The position numbers and the translations under genes are program-made. Below are positions 46,138-56,103 of a stretch of DNA of 64,000 bases, in pieces. Position 1 is the first letter of the stretch. The number at the start of each line of letters is the position of its first letter. The notes below the pieces were generated by a model. The model saw only the letters and a list, made by a program, of their open reading frames with translations, had not been told where the DNA came from and did no database searches. Source of the stretch: Sideroxydans sp. (GTDB lineage Bacteria; Pseudomonadota; Gammaproteobacteria; Burkholderiales; Gallionellaceae); NCBI GenBank assembly GCA_013791855.1, contig VMTA01000004.1, positions 124,001 to 188,000 on the forward strand. The letters are read 5' to 3'.

Positions 46138-46826
46138 TACTTGCCGACTTTGGCCAGCTCGGCGCGCAGCTCAGCGATGATGGTGTTGTAGCGGTTGGCG
46201 TCTTTGTCGTTCTTCTTGCCGAACACGGCGGAACCAGCTACGAAAGTATCCACGCCTGCTTCAGCCACTTCCTTGATGTTGGCCGGGCCGACGCCGCCGT
46301 CGATCTCCAGACGGCATTTGTAGCCGCCCGCATCGATCATGGCGCGTACCTTGCGTGCCTTATCCAGCACGTGCGGGATGAACTTCTGACCGCCGAAGCC
46401 GGGGTTGACCGACATCAGCAGCACCATGTCCAGCTTGGGCAGGGTGTATTCCAGGATGTCCAGCGGTGTGGAGGGGTTGAATACCAGGCCTGCCTTGCAG
46501 CCGAGTTCCTTGATCAGGCCGATGGTGCGGTCGATGTGCTCGGAAGCTTCCGGGTGGAAAGTGATGTAGGTCGCGCCGGCCTTGGCGAAGTCGGGAATGA
46601 TGCGGTCCACCGGCTTGACCATCAGGTGCACGTCGATGTCGGCGGTCACGCCGTGCTTGCGCAGCGCTTCGCAGACCAGCGGGCCGATGGTCAGGTTGGG
46701 TACATAGTGGTTGTCCATCACGTCGAAGTGCACGATGTCGGCGCCGGAGGCCAGTACGTTGTCCACTTCCTCGCCCAGCTTGGCGAAGTTTGCGGAAAGG
46801 ATGGAGGGGGCGATCTGATAATCCAT
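46137..46826 (-). CDS. rpe: Ribulose-phosphate 3-epimerase
   Basis: Interconverts ribulose-5-phosphate and xylulose-5-phosphate in the pentose phosphate and Calvin cycles. The 229-residue TIM barrel has [15 protein letters not shown] at the start, [17 protein letters not shown] with metal-binding His/Asp, [12 protein letters not shown], and [11 protein letters not shown]. Good ribosome site AAAGGAAC before the ATG. First gene of the rpe-gph-trpEGD-HD-GYP-relA run; a -10-like TAAAAT (minus, 46874-46869) followed by GCGCGTCC lies 43 bp upstream. Confidence 0.96.
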   Translation of the reverse strand: MDYQIAPSILSANFAKLGEEVDNVLASGADIVHFDVMDNHYVPNLTIGPLVCEALRKHGVTADIDVHLMVKPVDRIIPDFAKAGATYITFHPEASEHIDRTIGLIKELGCKAGLVFNPSTPLDILEYTLPKLDMVLLMSVNPGFGGQKFIPHVLDKARKVRAMIDAGGYKCRLEIDGGVGPANIKEVAEAGVDTFVAGSAVFGKKNDKDANRYNTIIAELRAELAKVGK

Positions 46827-46868
46827 GAGAGTTCCTTTAATTGAGAGGGGTTTGAATTTTGGACGCGC

Positions 46869-46874
46869 ATTTTA
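46869..46874 (-). promoter_or_regulatory. Candidate -10 box for the rpe-gph-trp operon
   Basis: TAAAAT on the minus strand, followed by GCGCGTCC as at other promoters in this window. A matching -35 box is not clear. Confidence 0.45.
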
Positions 46875-46939
46875 CCTGAAATGCGTACTTCGCCGCTGTG
46901 CGGCTTGTCATGTCATGCAAAATACGGTGAAATGCAGCG

Positions 46940-47323
46940 ATGGAAGATCCTTCTCGATATCGTATTCATGTTGCCGTGCAGGTGCGCCATCTGGCGGAAC
47001 AATCCGATGAAGCCGATGAACGCTTCGTATTCTCCTACACCATCACCCTCACCAATCAGGGCTCGCAGGCGGTGCAGTTGTTGAGCCGCCACTGGATCAT
47101 CACGGATGCCAACAATCACGTGCAGGAAGTGAAAGGCAAGGGCGTGGTCGGTGAGCAGCCGGTGATCAAGCCGGGCGAGAAGTTCGAATATTCAAGCGGC
47201 ACCGTATTGGCCACCCAAGTCGGTACAATGTCCGGCAGCTACCGCATGCAAGTGCTGGACGGTGGCGAGTTCACGATCCCCGTGCCCCAGTTCGTATTGA
47301 GCGTGCCGCGCACGCTGCATTAG
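46940..47323 (+). CDS. apaG: ApaG family protein
   Basis: A 127-residue beta-sandwich protein of the ApaG family, historically linked to Co2+ resistance and Mg2+ efflux in Salmonella; the biochemical role is unsettled. Family marks: FSYTITLTNQGSQAVQLLSRHWIITDANN and VKGKGVVGEQPVIKPGEKFEYSSGTVL. The ribosome site is weak. It is divergent from rpe (113 bp gap) and followed after 10 bp by mltA, probably in one unit. Confidence 0.95.
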   Translation: MEDPSRYRIHVAVQVRHLAEQSDEADERFVFSYTITLTNQGSQAVQLLSRHWIITDANNHVQEVKGKGVVGEQPVIKPGEKFEYSSGTVLATQVGTMSGSYRMQVLDGGEFTIPVPQFVLSVPRTLH

Positions 47324-47333
47324 ATAGGAAGCA

Positions 47334-48509
47334 ATGAAGTCTTTTTCCTCTGTTCGTAATCTGGCCTTGTTGCTGGTTCTCAGTGTCTGGTTGTCAGCCT
47401 GTAACATATTCAAGCCTGCCGTGGTCGAACCGGTGCCGCCGGTGGGCAAGGTGTCGCCTGATTTCATGCTGGCGAGCTGGGCAGAGTTGCCGGACTGGCT
47501 GAATCAGGAGTTGCCGGCCTCGTGGCCCGCGTTCGAGCAGAGTTGCAGTGCGCTGCGCTACAAGACGCTGTGGTTACCGATCTGCGATGCGGCCAAAGCC
47601 GTCGCACCGGACGACCTGATGGCGCAGCGCACTTTCTATGAGACCTGGTTCACGCCCTATCGCATCCTCAATCCGGACGGTACGGATACCGGTCTGGTCA
47701 CCGGCTATTACGAACCGCTGCTGCACGGCAGTCGCAAGCAGAGCGCCAAATACCCCTACCCGATCTACACGCCGCCAGAAGATATGCTGATGGTAGAGAT
47801 GGGCGAGCTGTACCCGGAATTCCGAGGCAAACGTGTGCGCGCGCGTCTGGACGGCAAGCGTGTCGTGCCCTATTACAACCGCGCCGAGATCGATGCCGGT
47901 CAGGCGGAGGCACTGCAAGGGCATGCCTTTCTGTGGGTGGAAAATGAGGTTGAGCTTTTCTTCCTGCAGATACAGGGTTCGGGCCGTGTTCAACTGGAAG
48001 ACGGCACAAGGGTCAAGATCGGTTACGCCGATCAGAACGGTCATCCCTATGCCTCCATCGGACGGCGCTTAATCGATATGGGTGAGATGACGGCGGATCA
48101 GGCTTCGATGCAAAGCATCAAGCGTTGGGCGGAGATGAATCCGGAGCGGCTGGCAGTGCTGTTGGGGCACAATCCCAGCTATGTGTTCTTCCGTGAACTG
48201 CCGGATGCGATCTCGGGACCCGTCGGCGCATTGGGCGTGCCGCTCACCAACGAATACAGTATCGCAGTCGATCGGAGCGCCATGCCGCTCGGTGTGCCGG
48301 TGTTCCTTTCCACGACCCAGCCGAATTCCGAAGAGCCGCTCAATCGCCTTATGTTCGCTCAGGACACCGGCGGTGCCATCAAAGGTGCGGTGCGAGCCGA
48401 CTTCTTCTGGGGCTTCGGTGAGTTGGCTGGTGCCAAGGCGGGGCGCATGAAGCAGCGCGGCCGCATGTGGGTGCTGTTCCCCAAGGGCGGCGAGCCGACG
48501 CTCAACTGA
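47334..48509 (+). CDS. mltA: Membrane-bound lytic murein transglycosylase A
   Basis: Cleaves peptidoglycan glycan strands to 1,6-anhydro ends; outer-membrane lipoprotein. 391 residues with lipobox LSAC (lipidated Cys 23). The MltA domain has TGYYEPLLHGSR, LFFLQIQGSGRVQLEDG, and the C-terminal 3D (DPBB) domain with the conserved three Asp (VDRSAMPLGVPV, QDTGGAIKGAVRADFFWG). Ribosome site AGGAAG. Its product, anhydro-muropeptide, is what AnmK (at 18993) helps to recycle. Confidence 0.95.
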   Translation: MKSFSSVRNLALLLVLSVWLSACNIFKPAVVEPVPPVGKVSPDFMLASWAELPDWLNQELPASWPAFEQSCSALRYKTLWLPICDAAKAVAPDDLMAQRTFYETWFTPYRILNPDGTDTGLVTGYYEPLLHGSRKQSAKYPYPIYTPPEDMLMVEMGELYPEFRGKRVRARLDGKRVVPYYNRAEIDAGQAEALQGHAFLWVENEVELFFLQIQGSGRVQLEDGTRVKIGYADQNGHPYASIGRRLIDMGEMTADQASMQSIKRWAEMNPERLAVLLGHNPSYVFFRELPDAISGPVGALGVPLTNEYSIAVDRSAMPLGVPVFLSTTQPNSEEPLNRLMFAQDTGGAIKGAVRADFFWGFGELAGAKAGRMKQRGRMWVLFPKGGEPTLN

Positions 48510-48540
48510 GTCTTTTCTTCTGCGCGGCACCATCATCAGA

Positions 48541-48562
48541 ACGATGCGAAATCTCGCATCGT
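48541..48562 (+). other. Perfect hairpin after mltA
   Basis: ACGATGCGA/TCGCATCGT with loop AATC, 31 bp after the mltA stop. No T run follows at once, so it is not a standard terminator; it may protect the mRNA 3' end. A weaker AT-rich hairpin TTGCTT/AAGCAA (48620-48634) followed by a T-rich stretch lies further on. Confidence 0.45.
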
Positions 48563-48699
48563 CCTCCCAAGTATATAGACCTCCCATCACAAACAACTTT
48601 AGCTGATTTGCGCAATTCATTGCTTTTTAAGCAAATTTGTTTTTCATTAAAGAAGGCCGCTAACTCTTTGTCCTGAAAAGAAAAAATCCATTTTCCTGC

Positions 48700-48728
48700 T
48701 TGACCGACCCCATTGTTTTCAATATAGT
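48700..48728 (+). promoter_or_regulatory. Main promoter of the division/cell-wall cluster
   Basis: TTGACC (48700-48705), 17 bp, TATAGT (48723-48728). The expected start near 48735 lies within the MraZ boxes. Confidence 0.8.
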
Positions 48729-48771
48729 GGGTCCCAGTGGTAAAAAGTGGGAATAAATGGGAGGCAAGGGG
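48727..48771 (+). promoter_or_regulatory. MraZ operator: five boxes at 10-bp steps
   Basis: GTGGG, GTGGT, GTGGG, ATGGG and AGGGG stand at 48727, 48737, 48747, 48757 and 48767, each separated by exactly 5 bp. MraZ is known to bind such GTGGG-N5 direct repeats and repress its own operon. The first box overlaps the -10 element and the last is also the mraZ ribosome site. Confidence 0.9.
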
Positions 48772-48775
48772 TTTT

Positions 48776-49222
48776 ATGTTCCAAGGGGCGGCGCAATTCA
48801 ATCTGGACGGCAAAGGCAGGCTGACGATACCGACACGGTATCGCGACATGCTGCTGGCCCATTGCGCCGGTCAGTTGGTGCTGACCGCCGATGCGGATGG
48901 CTGTCTGCTGGTCTACCCCCAGCCCGAGTGGCAACCCATACGCGAGAAGCTGATGAAGCTTTCTGCGCTCAATCCAAAGATACGTGCCTTGCAGCGCTTC
49001 CTGGTCGGCCATGCCGAAGAGGTGGCGATGGATGCTGCCGGGCGCGTTCTGATCTCATCGACCCTGCGCGATTACGCCAAGCTGGACAAGCGCGTGATGC
49101 TGGTCGGTCAGGGCAACAAATTCGAATTGTGGGACGAAACGCGCTGGCAGGCGCAGTACGAGAAGATGACGAGTTTCTCGATGGACGATCTGCCGCCTGA
49201 GCTGGAAGGGTTCACCTTGTGA
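48776..49222 (+). CDS. mraZ: Transcriptional regulator MraZ
   Basis: AbrB-like ring-forming DNA-binding protein that represses the division/cell-wall operon. The ATG at 48776 ([19 protein letters not shown]) gives 148 residues and has AGGGG 5 nt upstream; an in-frame upstream start at 48737 would lie inside the operator. Two MraZ repeats are seen: [15 protein letters not shown] near 10-24 and [34 protein letters not shown] in the second half. Overlaps rsmH by 4 bp (GTGA). Confidence 0.96.
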   Translation: MFQGAAQFNLDGKGRLTIPTRYRDMLLAHCAGQLVLTADADGCLLVYPQPEWQPIREKLMKLSALNPKIRALQRFLVGHAEEVAMDAAGRVLISSTLRDYAKLDKRVMLVGQGNKFELWDETRWQAQYEKMTSFSMDDLPPELEGFTL

Positions 49223-50151
49223 GTGAGGCGTTCGCGCATGCGACCGTCCTGTTGAACGAAGCGGTCGATGCGTTGCAGGTGCAGCCGGATGGCATCTATG
49301 TGGACGGCACCTTCGGGCGCGGTGGACATAGTCGCCTGATCTTGCAGCAGCTGGGTGCGCAAGGTCGTTTGATCGCGCTGGACAAGGATCCGGCAGCTAT
49401 AGCAGCAGGTCGGGCGATCGAAGATGCGCGGTTCACGCTGGTGCATCGCGGGTTCGAGCAGTTGGCGCAGGTGTTGCAAGAGTTGGGCGTGGGCAAAGTG
49501 GATGGCGTGTTGTTGGACTTGGGTGTGTCGTCGCCGCAACTGGACGACGAGCAGCGCGGCTTCAGTTTTCGTTTCGATGCGCCGCTGGATATGCGTATGG
49601 ACACGAGTAGCGGGCAGACGGCAGCGGAATGGCTGGCGACGGTGGAAGAAAAAGAACTGGCGGAGGTGATACGTGATTACGGCGAAGAACGGTTTGCTAG
49701 GCAGGTTGCAAGGACGATTGTTGCTGCGCGCCAGGAGCGGGCTATCGAGACAACCAAACAGCTCAGCGACATCGTGGCACAGTGCGTGCGCACGCGCGAA
49801 CCGGGCAAGAACCCGGCCACGCGAACCTTTCAGGCTATACGGATTTATATCAATCGCGAGCTCGAAGAGCTCGAGAGCATCCTTCCGCAGTGTGTGGAGC
49901 AGCTGAAAGAAGGCGGGCGCATGTCCATCATCAGTTTCCATTCCCTTGAAGACCGCATCGTGAAACGTTTCATGCGCGATATGGCGCAGGGCGACAAGGT
50001 GCCCAAGTTCGTGCCGATCCGCGCGGTGGATGTGCCTCAGGGAAAGATAAAGTTGGTCGGCAAGCCGGTCTTTGCTTCGGATGGCGAACTGTCGGCCAAT
50101 CCGCGCGCGCGCAGCGCGGTATTGCGAGTGGCGGAGCGGCTGGGTGGCTAG
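49219..50151 (+). CDS. rsmH: 16S rRNA (cytosine1402-N4)-methyltransferase
   Basis: SAM-dependent methylation of C1402 in the ribosomal P site. The 310 residues match; SAM loop [15 protein letters not shown] near 31-45, [29 protein letters not shown], and [14 protein letters not shown] near 237-250. GTG start coupled to mraZ by the GTGA overlap. Its stop lies inside the start of ftsL. Confidence 0.97.
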   Translation: MSEAFAHATVLLNEAVDALQVQPDGIYVDGTFGRGGHSRLILQQLGAQGRLIALDKDPAAIAAGRAIEDARFTLVHRGFEQLAQVLQELGVGKVDGVLLDLGVSSPQLDDEQRGFSFRFDAPLDMRMDTSSGQTAAEWLATVEEKELAEVIRDYGEERFARQVARTIVAARQERAIETTKQLSDIVAQCVRTREPGKNPATRTFQAIRIYINRELEELESILPQCVEQLKEGGRMSIISFHSLEDRIVKRFMRDMAQGDKVPKFVPIRAVDVPQGKIKLVGKPVFASDGELSANPRARSAVLRVAERLGG

Positions 50152-50425
50152 GCTGAATGTTTTGTTGTTAATTCTGGTTATCGCATGTGCGTTGGGTGTC
50201 GTCACCTCCCAGCACAAGGCGCGCCAGTTGTTTATGGATCTGCAGTACGAGAAAGAACGGGCGCAACAGATGGATGTCGAGTGGGGCAAATTGCAGCTGG
50301 AGCAAAGCACGCTGGCGATGCCGACGCGCGTGGAGAAGCTCGCACGCCAGCAATTGCAGATGCACTTGCCCGCCGGTGACCAGATGCATCTGGTGCGTAT
50401 CGACGGTAGCGGGGTGCAGCCATGA
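50144..50425 (+). CDS. ftsL: Cell division protein FtsL
   Basis: Small bitopic divisome protein that pairs with FtsB and FtsQ and activates FtsWI. With the GTG at 50144 it has 93 residues, normal for FtsL: a membrane helix from the very N-terminus (about 3-19, [17 protein letters not shown]) and a periplasmic leucine-zipper-like coiled coil (about 24-70). The next ATG (50157) is out of frame, so GTG is needed; it overlaps rsmH by 8 bp. The stop overlaps the ftsI ATG. Confidence 0.9.
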   Translation: MARLNVLLLILVIACALGVVTSQHKARQLFMDLQYEKERAQQMDVEWGKLQLEQSTLAMPTRVEKLARQQLQMHLPAGDQMHLVRIDGSGVQP

Positions 50426-52146
50426 ATTACGCCACACTGCCACAGACGTCCGCGCAACTCGCCTTGCCTGCCTGGCGCTCGCGCGTGCTGTTCGTCCTGT
50501 TGCTGCTGGTGATGCTGGCTTTGTTCGCCCGTGCCGTCTACCTGCAGGGCATCAACAACGACTTCCTGCAGCAGAAGGGCGATGCGCGTTATGCGCGCGT
50601 GATCGAGGTACCCGCGCATCGCGGCATGATCACCGACCGCAACGGCGAGCCGCTGGCGATCAGTACGCCGGTGGAGTCCGTTTGGGCCAGCCCGGCCGAG
50701 GTGGAGATCGATCTGCGCCAGCTGATGAATCTCGCGCGGGCATTGGATATGAAGCCCGAAGCACTGCGGGATAAATTGCAGGCGCGCCGTGAATTCGTTT
50801 ATCTGAAGCGCCAGTTGCCGCCCGAGCAGGCGCGCAAAGTGGCGGCACTTAACATTCCCGGTGTGTCGCTGCAGCGTGAATACAAGCGCTATTACCCGGC
50901 GGGCGAGGTGACTTCGCATCTGCTCGGCTTCACCGATGTGGACGACAACGGACGCGAAGGTATAGAGCTGGCGCTGCAGGACAAGCTGGGCGGCAAGCCG
51001 GGCAGCCAGCGCGTGATCAAGGACAGGCGCGGACAGATCATCGAGGATGTGGCCAGTCTGCGCGCCCCGAAAGAGGGTGGCGATGTCGCGCTCAGCATAG
51101 ACAGCAAACTGCAGTTCCTGGCCTTCCGCGAGATCAAGCAGGCGGTGATCGACAATAAAGCCAAATCCGGTTCCATCGTCGTGTTGGATGCGCGCAGCGG
51201 CGAAGTGCTGGCGCTGGCGAACTGGCCCACCTATAACCCGAACAATCGCAAAGGCGCGACGTTGTCAGTGATGCGCAATCGGGCCGTCACCGATCTGTTC
51301 GAACCCGGCTCGACCATGAAGGCCTTCGCGGCGGCCGCCGTGCTGGAAGAGGGCAAGTACAAGCCGGATACGCGTATCGATACCGGCGACGGCAGGATGA
51401 CCATCAACGGTCGAACCATCCATGACACACATCCGGACGGCGTGATGACGGTGTCGCAGGTCATCCAGAAGTCGAGCAACGTGGGGGCGGCCAAGATGGC
51501 CTTATCGCTGACGCCGCAGACATTCTGGGGGCACTTGAGCGAGGCGGGCTTTGGCATGCGCACCGGCAGCGGCTTCCCCGGCGAGGCGAGCGGCATCCTG
51601 CGCGACTTCAAGACATGGCGACCTATCGAGCAGGCGACCATGTCCTACGGCAACGGCATCTCGGTCAACCTGCTGCAACTGGCGCGCGCCTACACCGTGT
51701 TCGCCAACGACGGCGAACTCAGGCCCATCAATATGTTGCGACAGGTCGAGCGCACGGCGGGCGAACCGGTCTATTCGATCCGCACCGCGCGTGCGGTGCG
51801 CGACATGCTGGAACTGGTGGTGAAGCCGGGAGGCACCGCACCGCTGGCGCAGATCCGCGGCTATCGCGTGGCGGGCAAGACGGGTACCGCGCACAAATTG
51901 CAGAACGGTCGTTACGTGGATGAATACGTCGCGTCCTTCGTCGGTATGGCGCCGGCCTCCGATCCGCGCCTGATTGTGGCGGTGATGGTGGATGAGCCGT
52001 CCGGTGCTCAATACTACGGCGGCCTGGTCGCCGCACCTGTCTTCCAAAGCGTGATGAGTGCCTCGTTGCGCGCGCTGGACGTCCCCTACGATGCACCGCT
52101 TAACAATGTCTTGCAGTCCGCACAATTGGTGGAGGAGGAGACATGA
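50422..52146 (+). CDS. ftsI: Peptidoglycan D,D-transpeptidase FtsI (PBP3)
   Basis: Septal transpeptidase that cross-links peptidoglycan with FtsW. 574 residues: one N-terminal membrane helix (about 21-41), non-catalytic pedestal with HRGMITDRNGEPLA, and transpeptidase domain. The three active-site motifs are intact: S297-T-M-K300, S351-S-N353 and K486-T-G. A signal-anchor topology with the body in the periplasm follows. ATGA overlap with ftsL and with murE. Confidence 0.97.
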   Translation: MNYATLPQTSAQLALPAWRSRVLFVLLLLVMLALFARAVYLQGINNDFLQQKGDARYARVIEVPAHRGMITDRNGEPLAISTPVESVWASPAEVEIDLRQLMNLARALDMKPEALRDKLQARREFVYLKRQLPPEQARKVAALNIPGVSLQREYKRYYPAGEVTSHLLGFTDVDDNGREGIELALQDKLGGKPGSQRVIKDRRGQIIEDVASLRAPKEGGDVALSIDSKLQFLAFREIKQAVIDNKAKSGSIVVLDARSGEVLALANWPTYNPNNRKGATLSVMRNRAVTDLFEPGSTMKAFAAAAVLEEGKYKPDTRIDTGDGRMTINGRTIHDTHPDGVMTVSQVIQKSSNVGAAKMALSLTPQTFWGHLSEAGFGMRTGSGFPGEASGILRDFKTWRPIEQATMSYGNGISVNLLQLARAYTVFANDGELRPINMLRQVERTAGEPVYSIRTARAVRDMLELVVKPGGTAPLAQIRGYRVAGKTGTAHKLQNGRYVDEYVASFVGMAPASDPRLIVAVMVDEPSGAQYYGGLVAAPVFQSVMSASLRALDVPYDAPLNNVLQSAQLVEEET

Positions 52147-53642
52147 ACGCGCTTCGACTCGGTGAGCTAGGTATGTTGGGTGTCGAGGTCACACGCCTCG
52201 TCTCGGACAGTCGCGCGGTACAGGTGGGCGACACCTTCGTCGCCTATCCCGGCGAAGGTAATGATGGCCGTCGCTACATCGCGCAGGCGATCGCGAACGG
52301 AGCCAATGCCGTGATCTGGGAAGCGCAGGATTTCGCCTGGATGCCGGAGTGGGCGGTGCCCAATCTGCCGGTGCATGGTCTGCGTCAACAGGCCGGATTC
52401 ATCGCCGACAGCATCTATGGCCACCCGTCCGCCAAGCTGTGGACGGTGGGCGTGACCGGCACCAACGGCAAGACCTCGATCAGCCAGTGGCTGGCGCGCA
52501 GTTTCGCGGCGGTAGGCAGCAAGAGTCTGGTGATCGGCACGCTGGGCAACGGTTTTCCGGATGCGCTGCAGGCGAGTGTGAACACCACGCCGGATGTGCT
52601 GCGTCTGCATGCGCTGCTGGCAGAGGGGATACAGCAGGGCGCACAGGCTGCGGTGATGGAAGTCTCTTCGCATGCGCTTACGCAAGGCCGGGTCAATGGC
52701 ATGCAGTTCGATGTGGCACTGCTCACCAATCTGACACGTGACCATCTCGATTACCACGGCGATATGCAGCACTACGCCGCGGCCAAGCGCAAGCTGTTCG
52801 ACTGGAGCGGCCTGAAATTCGCCGTGGTCAATCTGGACGATGCCTTCGGCGACGAGCTGGCTGCATCGCTGCGCGACGGCGCGGCGGAAGTGATCGGCTA
52901 TGGCCTGAGCGACGAGGCGCTGCAGCGCGCAGGCCGTCTCGGCCTGCGCATGGTGCACGGCAAGCTGGTGCGCGCAGACATGCAGGGCATTTCTTTGTCG
53001 CTGCATACCAGCTGGGGTACGGCGGATATGAACAGCCGTCTGGTGGGTGAGTTCAATGCCTCCAACCTGCTTGGCGCGCTGGCAGTGATGCTGGTGAGCG
53101 AGGTGGATATAGAAGACGCGGTGCGCGAACTGGGGCTGCAAAAAGCGGTCGCCGGACGCATGCAGACACTGGGCGGCAAGGATGTGCCGATGGTGGTGGT
53201 GGATTACGCGCACACACCGGATGCGCTGGAAAACGTGCTGCAGACTTTGCGCGCGGCGACGGAAAAGGCCGGTGGCCGTGTCATTTGCGTATTCGGTTGC
53301 GGCGGTGACCGCGATCGCGGCAAGCGTCCGATGATGGGCACGGTCGCCGAACGCTTCGCCGATGTGCGCATCATCACCAGCGACAACCCGCGCAGCGAGG
53401 ACGCGCTGGCGATCATCGGGCAGATTCGCGGCGGCATGCACGGCGAGTGCCAGGTGATCGAGGATCGCGCACGCGCCATCGCGCAGGCTATCGACCATGC
53501 CCGCATCAACGACACCGTGCTGATCGCCGGCAAGGGACACGAGGATTATCAGGAGATCGCCGGTGTGCGTCATCCCTTCTCCGACAGCGAGCTGGCGCAG
53601 CGCGCGCTGAGCATGTGGAAACCCGAGGAGCGTTGGTCATGA
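52143..53642 (+). CDS. murE: UDP-MurNAc-tripeptide synthetase MurE
   Basis: Adds the third amino acid (meso-diaminopimelate in Gram-negatives) to UDP-MurNAc-L-Ala-D-Glu. 499 residues; ATP loop TGTNGKTSISQW near 103-114, carbamylated-Lys region, NLTRDHLDYHGDMQHY and FGCGGDRDRGKRPMMG. The DNPR box (TSDNPRSEDALAI) that marks Dap-specific enzymes is present, so the substrate is Dap. Overlaps ftsI and murF by 4 bp. Confidence 0.97.
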   Translation: MNALRLGELGMLGVEVTRLVSDSRAVQVGDTFVAYPGEGNDGRRYIAQAIANGANAVIWEAQDFAWMPEWAVPNLPVHGLRQQAGFIADSIYGHPSAKLWTVGVTGTNGKTSISQWLARSFAAVGSKSLVIGTLGNGFPDALQASVNTTPDVLRLHALLAEGIQQGAQAAVMEVSSHALTQGRVNGMQFDVALLTNLTRDHLDYHGDMQHYAAAKRKLFDWSGLKFAVVNLDDAFGDELAASLRDGAAEVIGYGLSDEALQRAGRLGLRMVHGKLVRADMQGISLSLHTSWGTADMNSRLVGEFNASNLLGALAVMLVSEVDIEDAVRELGLQKAVAGRMQTLGGKDVPMVVVDYAHTPDALENVLQTLRAATEKAGGRVICVFGCGGDRDRGKRPMMGTVAERFADVRIITSDNPRSEDALAIIGQIRGGMHGECQVIEDRARAIAQAIDHARINDTVLIAGKGHEDYQEIAGVRHPFSDSELAQRALSMWKPEERWS

Positions 53643-55015
53643 TGCTGCTCTCCCAGGCCGCTAGCGCATTGCATGCCCGCATGGATGGCGCGGATGTGCG
53701 CTTTTCCGCAGTCTCGACCGACACGCGCAACATCGCGCCGGGCGACTTGTTCATCGCGTTGCGGGGCGAGCACTTCGACGGCGCGCAGTTCGTCGCACAA
53801 GCCGCGCAAGCCGGTGCGGTCGCCGCCATCGTGAAGGAAGGCAGCGTGCTGGAAGAAGTGGGCTGCCCCGTATTGTTCGTGCCCGACACGCGCCTCGCGC
53901 TGGGAAAGTTGGCCGCGCACTGGCGCAAGCGCTTCGATATTCCATTGCTCGCTATCACGGGTAGCAACGGCAAGACCACGGTGAAGGAGATGCTGGCCGC
54001 GATCCTGAGTGCGCATGCCGGTGAAGAAGCGGTGCTGGCGACACGCGGCAACTTCAACAACGATATCGGCATGCCGCTCACTCTGCTCAAGCTGCGCGAA
54101 CAGCATCGCTATGCCGTGATCGAGATGGGCATGAACCATCCCGGCGAGATCGAATATCTCACACATCTTGCGCAGCCCGATGTGGCGCTGGTCAACAACG
54201 CCAGCGGTGCGCATCTGCAAGGGCTGGGTTCGGTGGAAGGTGTGGCACGCGCCAAAGGCGAGATCTTCGCGGGACTGCAAAGCAACGGCACTGCGGTCAT
54301 CAATGCGGATGATGCGCACGCCGGACTGTGGCGCACGCTGGCATACAAACACCGCGTGTTCGATTTCGCGCTGGAACACACCGCCGCAGTCAAAGGTGAA
54401 TGGCAGGCACAGGGTTTTGGCGGCGAGTTGCGCGCGTATACCCCGGCAGGCGAACTGCGTGCCGTATTGCAGGTGCCGGGCGAACACAACGCGCGCAACG
54501 CGCTGGCTGCCGCGACGGCCGCACTGGCTGTGCATGTGCCGCTGGAAACCATCGAACATGCGCTGGAATCCTTCGGTGGTGTGGCCGGACGCCTGCAGCG
54601 CAAACAGGCGCTGTCCGGCGCGACGCTGATCGACGATACCTACAACGCCAATCCGGCCTCCATGCATGCCGCACTGGAAGTGCTGGCGCAGGCGACAGGC
54701 ATGCGCATCTTCGTGCTGGGCGATATGGGCGAGTTGGGTGAAGACGCGGCGCAGTTCCATCGCGAGATCGGCATCACCGCGCGCGAACTGGGCATCGAGC
54801 GCCTGTATGCGCTCGGAGAACTGAGCAGTCAGGCAGTCGCAGAGTTCGGTAAAGGGGCAGCGCACTTCGACGATGTCGACGGATTGCTTGCTGTATTAAA
54901 AGACGGAATGGATGCGCAGACCACCGTGCTGGTGAAAGGCTCGCGCTTCATGAAGATGGAACGTGTCGTGCAGGCGTGCGCGACCAAACAGGAGGAAACA
55001 TGCTGCTCGCATTAG
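53639..55015 (+). CDS. murF: UDP-MurNAc-tripeptide--D-alanyl-D-alanine ligase MurF
   Basis: Adds D-Ala-D-Ala to finish the UDP-MurNAc-pentapeptide. 458 residues from the ATG at 53639, which overlaps the murE stop. Mur ligase marks: [14 protein letters not shown] near residues 107-120, [24 protein letters not shown] and [16 protein letters not shown] longer reading frame upstream lies within murE. Its end overlaps mraY by 16 bp. Confidence 0.97.
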   Translation: MMLLSQAASALHARMDGADVRFSAVSTDTRNIAPGDLFIALRGEHFDGAQFVAQAAQAGAVAAIVKEGSVLEEVGCPVLFVPDTRLALGKLAAHWRKRFDIPLLAITGSNGKTTVKEMLAAILSAHAGEEAVLATRGNFNNDIGMPLTLLKLREQHRYAVIEMGMNHPGEIEYLTHLAQPDVALVNNASGAHLQGLGSVEGVARAKGEIFAGLQSNGTAVINADDAHAGLWRTLAYKHRVFDFALEHTAAVKGEWQAQGFGGELRAYTPAGELRAVLQVPGEHNARNALAAATAALAVHVPLETIEHALESFGGVAGRLQRKQALSGATLIDDTYNANPASMHAALEVLAQATGMRIFVLGDMGELGEDAAQFHREIGITARELGIERLYALGELSSQAVAEFGKGAAHFDDVDGLLAVLKDGMDAQTTVLVKGSRFMKMERVVQACATKQEETCCSH

Positions 55016-56103
55016 CCCAATGGCTATCCCAGGATGTACGCGCGTTCAGCGTGTTCAACTACATCACGCTGCGCGCGGTGATGGCGGCGATGACCGCGCT
55101 CATGATCTCCTTCGTGCTCGGGCCGTGGATGATACGCAAACTGACCGCGATGAAGATCGGCCAGTCGGTGCGCAGCGACGGCCCGCAGACGCATCTGGTG
55201 AAAGCTGGAACGCCGACCATGGGTGGCGCGCTGATCCTGATGTCGGTCGCCATCACCACTTTGCTGTGGGGCGACCTGCACAACGCCTACGTGTGGGTGG
55301 TGTTGCTGACCACGCTGGGCGTGGGCGCAGTCGGTTGGGTGGATGACTACCGCAAGGTGGTGAACCGCAATCCGGACGGCCTGTCGGCGCGCGCCAAGTT
55401 GTTCTGGCAGTCGCTGATCGCGCTGTCGGTCGGCATCTATCTGTGGACGCATGCCACGCTGCCGCAGCACACCGAGGTCATCGTGCCGTTCTTCAAGAAT
55501 TTCGTCATCCCGCTCGGCATGGTTGGCTTCATCGTGCTGGTGTATCTGGTCATCGTCGGTAGCAGCAACGCGGTGAACCTGACTGACGGTCTGGACGGCC
55601 TGGCCATCATGCCGACTGTGATGGTGGCGGCGGCACTGGCCATCTTCGCCTATGTCGCGGGCCACGCCGAGTTCGCCAAATACCTAGGTGAACCGGCCAT
55701 CCCAGGCGCGGGCGAACTGGCCGTGTTCTGCGCTGCCATCGCGGGAGCCGGGTTGGCCTTCCTGTGGTTCAACGCTTATCCGGCAGAGGTGTTCATGGGT
55801 GACGTCGGCGCGCTGGCGTTGGGCGCGGCATTGGGCGCAGTAGCGGTGATCATTCGTCAGGAACTGGTGCTGTTCATCATGGGGGGCGTGTTCGTGGTGG
55901 AAGCGGTGTCGGTGATGTTGCAGGTGTCCTGGTTCAAATACACCAAGAAGCGATACGGCACCGGCCAGCGCATCCTGCTGATGGCACCGCTGCATCATCA
56001 CTTCGAGCAAAAGGGCTGGAAGGAAACGCAGGTGGTCGTCCGCTTCTGGATCATCACCATGTTGCTGGTGCTCATCGGACTGTCGACACTAAAACTGAGA
56101 TGA
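55000..56103 (+). CDS. mraY: Phospho-N-acetylmuramoyl-pentapeptide transferase
   Basis: Integral membrane enzyme making lipid I on undecaprenyl phosphate. About ten membrane helices in 367 residues; active-site blocks [22 protein letters not shown] (Asp pair) and [11 protein letters not shown], and the late [15 protein letters not shown]. The ATG at 55000 has AGGAGG 5-10 nt upstream. Overlaps the murF 3' end by 16 bp and murD by 4 bp. Confidence 0.97.
   Translation: MLLALAQWLSQDVRAFSVFNYITLRAVMAAMTALMISFVLGPWMIRKLTAMKIGQSVRSDGPQTHLVKAGTPTMGGALILMSVAITTLLWGDLHNAYVWVVLLTTLGVGAVGWVDDYRKVVNRNPDGLSARAKLFWQSLIALSVGIYLWTHATLPQHTEVIVPFFKNFVIPLGMVGFIVLVYLVIVGSSNAVNLTDGLDGLAIMPTVMVAAALAIFAYVAGHAEFAKYLGEPAIPGAGELAVFCAAIAGAGLAFLWFNAYPAEVFMGDVGALALGAALGAVAVIIRQELVLFIMGGVFVVEAVSVMLQVSWFKYTKKRYGTGQRILLMAPLHHHFEQKGWKETQVVVRFWIITMLLVLIGLSTLKLR

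Noticed and set aside
49108-50919. 603-codon minus-strand frame opposite rsmH-ftsL-ftsI
   Set aside because: Crosses three solid genes and has no recognisable protein features.
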